From Bifidobacterium jacchi (GTDB taxonomy: Bacteria > Actinomycetota > Actinomycetes > Actinomycetales > Bifidobacteriaceae): a stretch of DNA of 50,899 bases. The stretch is taken from the NCBI RefSeq assembly GCF_009078285.1, contig NZ_RQSP01000018.1, forward strand, positions 1 to 50,899, in the 5' to 3' direction. Positions 41,457 through 50,899 of the stretch are shown piece after piece; position 1 is the stretch's first letter, and every line of letters starts with the position of its first letter. Under the pieces are notes generated by a model. It did not search any database. It was not told the origin of the DNA and saw only the letters and a list, made by a program, of their open reading frames with translations. Made by a program: the position numbers and the translations under genes.

Positions 41457-42985
41457 TCATGCATTGATTCCGTATTCGCGGGCGATGACGGACCACAATT
41501 CATCCGCCGCCCGATCGACGTTGTCGTTGACGATGGTGACGTCGAATTCGCTTTCGGCGGCGAGTTCGACTTTGGCGGTGGCAAGACGACGGTTGCGCTG
41601 TTCTTCGGTTTCGGTGCCGCGGCTGATGAGACGGTGGATGAGCTCGTCGAAGCTGGGCGGGGCGATGAAGACGTAGACGACTTCGAGACCGAGTTCGGCG
41701 GCGCGCTGTTTGACGCGTCGGGCTCCTTGGAGGTCGATTTCGAGGATGGTGGGGGTGGATTCGGCGAGGTGCTCTTCGAGGGGCTTCAATGGGGTGCCGT
41801 AGTGGGCCATGCCGTGGACGAGCGCGGTTTCGAGGAATTCGCCGTTGTTTTCCTTGGCGGCGAATTCGGGTTCGCTCATGAACCAGTAGTTGACGCCGTT
41901 GACTTCACCGGGGCGAGGCTTGCGGGTGGTGGCTGATACGGAGACCCATACTTCGGGGTGCTTCTTGCGGAGAGCGGTTTCGACGGTACCTTTGCCGACG
42001 CCGGCGGGGCCGGTGACGACGACGAGTCGTCCGCCGTGCATCGAGGACTTGGGCTGCCCATTGTCGGCTTCGGCGGCACCTTCCTTGGTCGCTTCGATGA
42101 GTGCCTGGCGCACGTCAAGGGCGATGGCTTCGGTGGCCTGGGAGAGGGCGGTGATGTCGGGGCCGTGGGAGGCGATGAAACGGGAGACTGTCACGAGTAC
42201 GTTGCCTTTGGTTCCTTTGAAGACGGTTTTGAGATCCTTGGCTTCGGCACCTTGCCAGCCGTATCCCGGGGAGAGGATGGGGCCGGTGAATTTGGAGGGG
42301 TCGATGCCGCTGGCGATCATCCATTGGCCGATGGTGGCGCCGATGATGAGGCCGACCGATCCCATGCCTTCGATGCCCTGATTGAATTTCTGGGCGGTGG
42401 ACGCAATGCCGTAGGCGACGGTTTCGCCCTTGTATTCGCCGCTTTGACGAATGGCTGTCTGGAGGCTGCGCCCTTCGGGGTTGGAGGTGAGGGATGCGAC
42501 GAAGACACCGCGACCGTTGTCGAGCGCTTCGTTGATGAGCCCGCCGAGGGAGCGTGCACCATAGTAGGGCAGCAGGGTGATCGCATCGGCAAGCATGGGT
42601 GCGCCCGGCTTGAAGTAGGCGTCGGCGATGGAGGAGATGGTGGTGGACAGGCCGCCGTGCAGGCAGTCCACGATGGTGATGATGCCCATTTGGCGTGCCG
42701 CATAGAGCACTCGTTCGAGCGCGGCGAATCCTTTGGACCCGTAGCGCTCGAACATGGGCGTCTGGAATTTGACGGCTGCCGCCCGGCCGTTGGTGGCCTG
42801 GAGCATGCGCATGGAGAACAGCTCGGCGCCTTCGGCGTCGACGTTGTAGCCCCAGTCAGCGAGAAGCTTTCGGTGCGGGTCGATGCCGACGCATAACGGC
42901 CCGTATTTTGCCATTGAATTACTCAGGCGCAGACCGAAGTCCGAACGCTGGGCGAGCATTTCCTCACTGCTGGGTGCTGTAGTCA

Positions 42986-42986
<1 letters not shown>
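41457..42986 (-). CDS. gmk: fusion of OMP decarboxylase-like domain and guanylate kinase
   Basis: A 509-residue fusion. Residues 1 to about 310 match type 2 orotidine-5'-phosphate decarboxylases (FGLRL, GPLCVGIDPH, AVKFQTPMFERYG, TSNPEG, PGYGWQG), but the catalytic segment DAKRGDIG is DCLHGGLS (108-115). The Lys and second Asp of the DxKxxD motif are therefore Leu and Gly. Residues from about 316 form guanylate kinase, which phosphorylates GMP with ATP: P-loop GPAGVGKGT with Lys332, then SATTRKPRPGEVNGVNYWF and EFLETALVHGMAHYGTP. The kinase half looks intact; the PyrF half looks inactive or altered. The ATG overlaps the carB stop codon (TGATG), so translation is coupled to carB. Confidence 0.92.
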
Positions 42987-46361
<3,375 letters not shown>

Positions 46362-46369
<8 letters not shown>

Positions 46370-47600
46370 TGCGATGTTCCTCCTTGGCGTTCTCTGCGGC
46401 GTTCTTTGCCGTCTTCATCAGATCCACGAATCGATCGAACAGGTATGCGGCATCATGCGGACCTGCGGCCGCCTCCGGATGGTACTGGACCGAGAACGCG
46501 GGAATGTCGATGCACTGAAGACCTTCGACCACATTGTCGTTGAGATCGATGTGCGAGACGAACACGCGCCCGTAACGGCCGTTGTCGTACGGGGATGCCA
46601 CCGGATCGCCGAGTGGGGCGTCGACGGCGAATCCGTGATTGTGCGCGGTGACCTCGACCTTGCCGGTGGTGACGTCCTTGACCGGCTGGTTGATGCCACG
46701 GTGGCCGAACTTGAGCTTGTAGGTGCCGAACCCGAGCGCGCGGCCGAGCAGCTGGTTGCCGAAGCAGATGCCGAAGAACGGGTAGCCGGCGTCGAGCACG
46801 CGACGCAGCAGTTCGACCTCGGGGTCGGCCTGTTCGGGGTCGCCCGGGCCGTTGGAGAAGAACACGCCATCCGGGTTGAGGGCGACAAGCTCCTCGAACG
46901 TGATGGTGGACGGCACGACGTGCACACGACACCCTCGCTCCGCCATGCGGTGCGGGGTCATGGCCTTGATGCCGAGATCAACCGCCGCGACGGTGAACAG
47001 CGGCGCTTGCCCCTCGAAGCGGCCGCACGGCTCGATGGTGTAGGCATTCTTGGTGCTGACCTCGTCGTAGAGGCTCAGGCCCTTCATCTGCGGCGTCGCC
47101 TTGACATCGGCGAGCATGGATTCGATGCTGCGCGGGCGGCCGTCCGCGCCGACGAGCTCGTCGCCGGAGAAGATCGCCGCGCGCATCACACCCGCGGAAC
47201 GCAGGTGACGAACCAGCTTGCGCGTGTCGATATGGCTGATGCCGACGATGCCTTCGCGCTTCAGATCGTCGTCGAGGCTTCCGGTCGCCCTCCAGTTGCT
47301 CACCACGGGGCTGGGATCTCGAACGACGTAGCCGGCGACCCAGATGCGAGAGGATTCAGGATCCTCGTCATTGATTCCGGTGTCTCCGATGTGCGGGAAC
47401 GTCTGCACCACGATCTGTCGATCGTAGCTGGGATCGGTCAGCGTCTCCTGATAACCGGTCATGCCGGTCGCAAACACGATCTCACCGCAGGTCTTCCCGA
47501 TCGCACCATAGGGCTCTCCCACATACACCTGCCCGTCCTCAAGAACAAGAACGGCATCATCAGGGGAGAAACTCACGGCTTCGGAATCAAACTGGTTCAC
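46362..47600 (-). CDS. carA: carbamoyl-phosphate synthase small subunit
   Basis: A 412-residue glutamine amidotransferase subunit that hydrolyses glutamine and passes ammonia to CarB. The class I amidotransferase nucleophile is Cys279 in [24 protein letters not shown] and [13 protein letters not shown], with the catalytic His and Glu, follow the family. The start is GTG at 47600 ([11 protein letters not shown]), with AGGGGG five bases upstream; an open frame continues to 47630 but lacks such a site. The gene lies 107 bp after nusB, with two competing hairpins in the gap. Confidence 0.97.
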
Positions 47601-47655
47601 CAAAACCCCCTCAATCACTCGGGATATCACTCAGGATTCTCGTACCAACCCTAAC

Positions 47656-47700
47656 GTTCGGCGGGGACTCTGGCCGACCGCCGAACATGCATTGGGTCGG
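47656..47700 (-). promoter_or_regulatory. overlapping hairpins in the carA leader
   Basis: One stem pairs GTTCGGCGG with CCGCCGAAC (47656-47664 and 47678-47686). A second pairs CCGACC with GGTCGG (47674-47679 and 47695-47700). They share bases and cannot form together. The arrangement lies between nusB and carA. An attenuation role is possible, but no U-tract follows the downstream stem. Confidence 0.4.
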
Positions 47701-47707
47701 TTGTTTT

Positions 47708-48433
47708 TCAGTTATTCGAGACGGACTCGCCGTGCGTCTCGCCATCGGCGGACTCGTCATCGACGGACTCGTCATCGACGTTCGCCGCATCGGCGGAGGC
47801 ATCCGCCTCGGATGTGCCGCTCACTGCCGCGGATTCGTCATCGACAGATTCTTCATTCGCGGACTCGGCTGCCGCGGATTCCACAGCATCAGCATCGGCA
47901 GCATCGGAATCAGCCGCAGCAGAATCAGCCGCAGCAGCATCGGAATCAGCCGCAGCAGTATCGGCGATCTCGGATTCCGCCAGCGCGGACTGCCGCGCAA
48001 GCTGCTCGGCCGCCTCCTGCTCCGACTGCCGCTGCTGAATGCCTGCGCACACCGCGCTCAGCAGACCGTGGATGAACGCGGGCGCGTCGTCGTCGCACAG
48101 GGTCTTTGCCAGACCAAGCGCCTCGTCGATGGCAACCTTGTCGGGCACCTCCGGGTTGTACATGATCTCCCAGGCGGCGATGCGCAGAATGTTGCGATCG
48201 ACGACGGCCATGCGACGGACCTTCCACCCGGTTGAATACTCGTTGAGCGTGGCATCGATGTCTCTCAGATGGTCCGCCACGCCGCGCACGATTTCGATGG
48301 CGTAGTCCGGAAGAGGCGACTGCACGCCCGGTACGGCGATGCGCTCATCAAGAAGGGACAGGATATCCTGTCCCTTCTCATCCGCCTCATACAACGTGTT
48401 CAGAGCCCTTTTGCGGGCGGTTGAACGTGCCAT
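47708..48433 (-). CDS. nusB: transcription antitermination factor NusB with acidic tail
   Basis: A 241-residue protein. The first 145 or so residues are NusB (MARSTARKRALNTLYEADEKG, WKVRRMAVVDRNILRIAAWEI, VAIDEALGLAKTLCDDDAPAFIHGLL), an all-helical partner of NusE/S10 in rRNA antitermination. The following 95 residues are a low-complexity tail of Ala, Asp, Ser and Glu (for example ADTAAADSDAAAADSAAADS), absent from E. coli NusB. The ATG at 48433 lies 13 bp after the efp stop codon, in one operon with efp upstream. Confidence 0.94.
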   Translation of the reverse strand: MARSTARKRALNTLYEADEKGQDILSLLDERIAVPGVQSPLPDYAIEIVRGVADHLRDIDATLNEYSTGWKVRRMAVVDRNILRIAAWEIMYNPEVPDKVAIDEALGLAKTLCDDDAPAFIHGLLSAVCAGIQQRQSEQEAAEQLARQSALAESEIADTAAADSDAAAADSAAADSDAADADAVESAAAESANEESVDDESAAVSGTSEADASADAANVDDESVDDESADGETHGESVSNN

Positions 48434-48446
48434 GAGGGCGGCTCTC

Positions 48447-49010
48447 TCAGTTCTCGCGGCCCAGGTAGGAACCGTCGCGGGTATCGACCTTGACCTTCTC
48501 GCCCTCGCCGACGAACAGCGGGACCTGGATCTCGGCACCGGTCTCGACGGTGGCGGGCTTGGTGCCGGCGTTGGAGCGGTTGCCCTGCAGGCCGGGCTCG
48601 GTGTGGGTGATCGTCAGCACGACGGAAGCCGGCAGTTCGACGGACAGCGGGGTGCCGTCGTGGAACGAGACGACGCAGTCGGTGCCCTCGAGCAGGAACT
48701 TGGCCTGATCGCCGACCAGCGCCTTGGGGATGTAGATCTGATCGTAGGTGGTCATGTCCATGAAGACGAAGTTGTCGCCGTCCTCGTAGGAGTACTGCAG
48801 GTTGCGGTTGTCAACGGTCTCGAAATCGATCTTCATGCCCGCGTTGAACGTCTTGTCCACGATCTTGCCGGACAGCACGTTCTTGATGGTGGTGCGCACG
48901 AAGGCGGGACCCTTGCCCGGCTTGACGTGCTGGAACTTGATGACGGTCCACAGCTGGCCGTCGATGTTCAGAACCGATCCGTTCTTGATGTCATTGGTAG
49001 TCTGTGCCAC
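48447..49010 (-). CDS. efp: elongation factor P
   Basis: A 187-residue translation factor that relieves ribosome stalling at polyproline stretches. The N-terminal KOW-like domain has the tip loop [13 protein letters not shown] containing the functionally important Lys, followed by [14 protein letters not shown] and the middle domain [13 protein letters not shown]. The C-terminal domain ends [13 protein letters not shown]. No modification gene is seen nearby. The start is GTG at 49010 with AAGGTG upstream. It heads the efp-nusB-carA-carB-pyrF/gmk cluster. Confidence 0.98.
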   Translation of the reverse strand: MAQTTNDIKNGSVLNIDGQLWTVIKFQHVKPGKGPAFVRTTIKNVLSGKIVDKTFNAGMKIDFETVDNRNLQYSYEDGDNFVFMDMTTYDQIYIPKALVGDQAKFLLEGTDCVVSFHDGTPLSVELPASVVLTITHTEPGLQGNRSNAGTKPATVETGAEIQVPLFVGEGEKVKVDTRDGSYLGREN

Positions 49011-49316
49011 GGTAAATCACCTTTTCATATCTTGAAAGCGGCATAGCTCAAAAATAGCCTTGGTTATTATGCCATACCCTCCATACAGCGCCAACGCGGC
49101 GTTCGGGAGCCGGTCATCGACCGGTCCGCGGGCAATCGGTCGCCGCTCGACGGGCAGTAGCGGACAGCCGACAACCAATCGGCGGATGATCACCAGCGAC
49201 CCGACAAACGCAAGTGTTCAGTGCGAGTTCACCCGTCCGACAACTATCCGCGAGCGGCCGTACGGCGTTTTCCGATAGGCTGTGTCACGGATAGTGAAAG
49301 GCACAAGGGAGACGGC
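49011..49316. other. intergenic region between efp and the RpiR-type gene
   Basis: About 300 bp between divergent genes. It must contain the efp and RpiR-type promoters, but I could not assign either, and I see no RNA gene or repeat in it. Confidence 0.5.
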
Positions 49317-50237
49317 ATGCAAACCTCGGTAGGCATACGTGAGCGCATCGACCACGTGTACCCTTCGCTGCGCCCGGCGGAACGATCCGTCGCGCAGTAC
49401 GTGCGCGATCACCTTGACGAATCGGCGGCGCTGACGGTTGGTCAGCTGGCCGAGAAGGCCGAGGTGAGCCAGCCCACGGTCATCCGCTTCGCCCGAAAAC
49501 TGGGTTTCGGCGGCTACCGCGAGCTGCGATATGTGCTCCGTCATCCACAGTCCGAAAAACGCATGACGTTCGATCCGCTGGAGGGTTTCGATCTCAATCC
49601 CTGGGATGGAGTGGAGACGGTTCCGGCGAAGGCCGTCAACGGCGCGAAGTCGCTGCTCGACGATCTTGCCAGCGCACTCGATCAGGGCGCGCTGCGCAGA
49701 GCGGTCACCATGATCGCCGAAGCCAAAACAATCGACATCCTCGGCGTCGAAAACTCGCTTGTGCCGGCGACCGATCTGTTCACCAAGCTCAGCTACCTCG
49801 GCCTGACTTGCAGGCTGAACGCCGACGCCTACCTGCAGCAGATCGGCACCGGTCATCTCACGCAAGACGACGTGGCGGTGGCCTTCTCCTATTCCGGTTC
49901 GTCCGCCGATACCGTCAAGGCCCTGCGTCTGGCGAAGGCGCAGGGCGCACATACGGTGGCGGTGACCAACTCGCTCGGCGCGCCCATCGAGAACTGGGCG
50001 GACGTGTCGCTGCACACCGGGCACAGCAAACGCACCATCTACGGCAATGCGATCTTCTCGCGGGTGGCGCAGGCCACGCTGGTGGACATGCTGTACATGG
50101 GCGTGATTCTCAGCGACTATGGACGATTCTCGACCGAGCTTGACCGGTCGGGCAAGATCATCGCGGATCGCGAATTCGTCTCCAAGACCAGCCGCGCCAA
50201 GTCCGGCCGCGCCAAGTCCGGCCGCGCCAAGTCGTGA
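49317..50237 (+). CDS. RpiR-family transcriptional regulator (HTH plus SIS)
   Basis: A 306-residue regulator. An N-terminal helix-turn-helix (about 1-77; LTVGQLAEKAEVSQPTVIRFARKLGFGGYRELR) precedes a SIS sugar-phosphate-binding domain (about 120-265; ILGVENSLVPATDL, FSYSGSSADTVKALRLAKAQGAHTVAVTN). The family represses or activates sugar-use genes in response to phosphosugars. The last 15 residues, SRAKSGRAKSGRAKS, come from a 15-bp tandem repeat (50191-50233) and are an unusual basic tail. AAGGGAGA precedes the ATG. No target operon is adjacent in the window. Confidence 0.93.
   Translation: MQTSVGIRERIDHVYPSLRPAERSVAQYVRDHLDESAALTVGQLAEKAEVSQPTVIRFARKLGFGGYRELRYVLRHPQSEKRMTFDPLEGFDLNPWDGVETVPAKAVNGAKSLLDDLASALDQGALRRAVTMIAEAKTIDILGVENSLVPATDLFTKLSYLGLTCRLNADAYLQQIGTGHLTQDDVAVAFSYSGSSADTVKALRLAKAQGAHTVAVTNSLGAPIENWADVSLHTGHSKRTIYGNAIFSRVAQATLVDMLYMGVILSDYGRFSTELDRSGKIIADREFVSKTSRAKSGRAKSGRAKS
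50191..50233 (+). repeat. 15-bp tandem repeat at the 3' end of the RpiR-type gene
   Basis: GCCGCGCCAAGTCCG is present twice and then as a 13-base partial copy. It encodes the C-terminal GRAKS repeats. A TCAGCATCC-type 9-bp repeat follows the stop codon (about 50245-50275). Confidence 0.9.
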
Positions 50238-50425
50238 CATTCCCTCAGCATCCTCAGCATCCTCAGCATCCTCGTCACCCCACGGCGCAAGCGACACTAG
50301 CGCAAAGCACCCCAGCGCACCCAGCGCATGTGACCTTAGCGCAAGCGAGCCCCTAGCAAGCACACCCTCCAGCGCACACCCTCAGCGCAAGTGACTGTAG
50401 CGTAAGCACCCGAGCCCAGTCCCCA

Positions 50426-50473
50426 GCGCAAGGATTTCTCGGGAAAAACGGCTACTTCGTAAAATACTTGCGC
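50426..50473. repeat. family A hairpin, single unit
   Basis: GCGCAAGGATTTCTCGG, a 15-base loop, and CGTAAAATACTTGCGC. It is 48 bp long, as in the arrays at 25.5 and 41.0 kb, but stands alone. The preceding 180 bp is sprinkled with AGCGCAAG fragments that could be decayed arms. Confidence 0.85.
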
Positions 50474-50486
50474 CCTGAAATGCGTT

Positions 50487-50899
50487 GCGTCCCACCGGTC
50501 TGTGGGTCTGTGGGTGTTTTGTGAGACGGAACGTAGAATCTACCGGTTATTGCGTTTCGTCCCACTGATTTTGGGACGGAACGCGATTGGCCGTTGTTTT
50601 TTCGTCGCGTCCCACTGGCTGGTGGATGTTTTGTGGGACGGAATGCGATTGACTGCTGTTTTCGCGTTGCGTCCCACTCGTGCGCGGCGCTCAACAGGTA
50701 CGGGCTTTGCACTGGCGTTCATGTTCCGCTGTGTTCCAACGTTTTTGCCTGAATACTGTCTGAATGTTCGCTGTGACGGTGGGCAAGCCGTGGGACGGAA
50801 CGTGGAATAGGCCCTGAAATGCATTGCGTCCCACTGTTCTGTGGGTGTTTTGTGGGACGGAACGTAGAATCTGCCGGTTATTGCGTTTCGTCCCACTGA
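50487..50899. repeat. family C hairpin repeats
   Basis: Units with arms of the type GCGTCCCAC and GTGGGACGGAAC occur at 50487-50533, 50556-50585, 50605-50650 and 50821-50862. Split halves lie at 50665-50678 and 50789-50801, and a last unit is cut by the window end at 50881-50899. The block from about 50472 to 50569 recurs at about 50812-50899 with few changes, apart from an 8-bp internal duplication (TCTGTGGG) in the first copy. Confidence 0.85.

Larger units (their letters stand above)
50238..50899. other. repeat-rich region after the RpiR-type gene, to the window end
   Basis: No gene is supported. 50245-50425 holds short direct repeats of TCAGCATCC and AGCGCAAG-like motifs; a single family A hairpin lies at 50426-50473, and several family C units fill 50487-50899. 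The region continues past the window end. Confidence 0.7.

Overview
The window is chromosomal DNA from a high-GC actinobacterium, almost certainly a Bifidobacterium. The evidence is the rpoB and rpoC sequences, a Leloir operon deoR-galT-galK, the linked block efp-nusB-carA-carB-pyrF/gmk, a dihydroxyacid dehydratase of the E. coli type, and frequent TTG, GTG and apparently leaderless starts. I cannot name the species from sequence alone.

Layout. 1-1250: no convincing gene, strongly A/C-rich on the + strand. 1251-12280 (- strand): FHA-domain protein, rpoC, rpoB, a membrane-anchored secreted protein, and a MutY-type DNA glycosylase. 12281-16827 (+): a protein with a nuclease-like C-terminus, then a polyprenyl-phosphate-type glycosyltransferase and a GT-C membrane glycosyltransferase behind a 10-C tract. 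16828-23043 is accessory: an ATPase (DUF234) remnant, a TrmL-like RNA methyltransferase, a small toxin/antitoxin-like pair, a secreted thioester-domain surface protein, and a membrane-anchored coiled-coil protein. 23044-24708: ACT-domain protein plus UPF0210 protein. 26022-29416: galK, galT and a DeoR regulator. 29615-32178: a dihydroorotate dehydrogenase-like flavoprotein and an OYE-family reductase. 32259-37109 (-): class A penicillin-binding protein, Crp-type regulator, aminotransferase. 37238-40296 (+): ilvD and a two-helix membrane protein. 41457-49010 (-): pyrimidine/translation block. 49317-50237 (+): RpiR-type regulator.

Three gene-free islands (about 24.7-26.0, 40.3-41.5 and 50.2-50.9 kb) are packed with palindromic repeats of at least four families. 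Family A is a 48-bp hairpin in tandem arrays with a 62-bp period at two loci. Family B is a 42-43 bp hairpin with T-rich loops. Family C has GTCCCAC/GTGGGAC arms. Family D is a composite two-hairpin element at the 3' ends of galK and pyrF/gmk, with covarying stems. I found no description of these in what I know; they are the best candidates for an undescribed system here.

Two metabolic proteins look altered at their active sites. The OMP-decarboxylase-like half of the PyrF/Gmk fusion lacks the Lys and second Asp of the DxKxxD motif. The class-2-like dihydroorotate dehydrogenase has Cys where class 2 enzymes have Ser. RpoB carries Asn at the position equivalent to E. coli His526, a rifampicin-contact residue.
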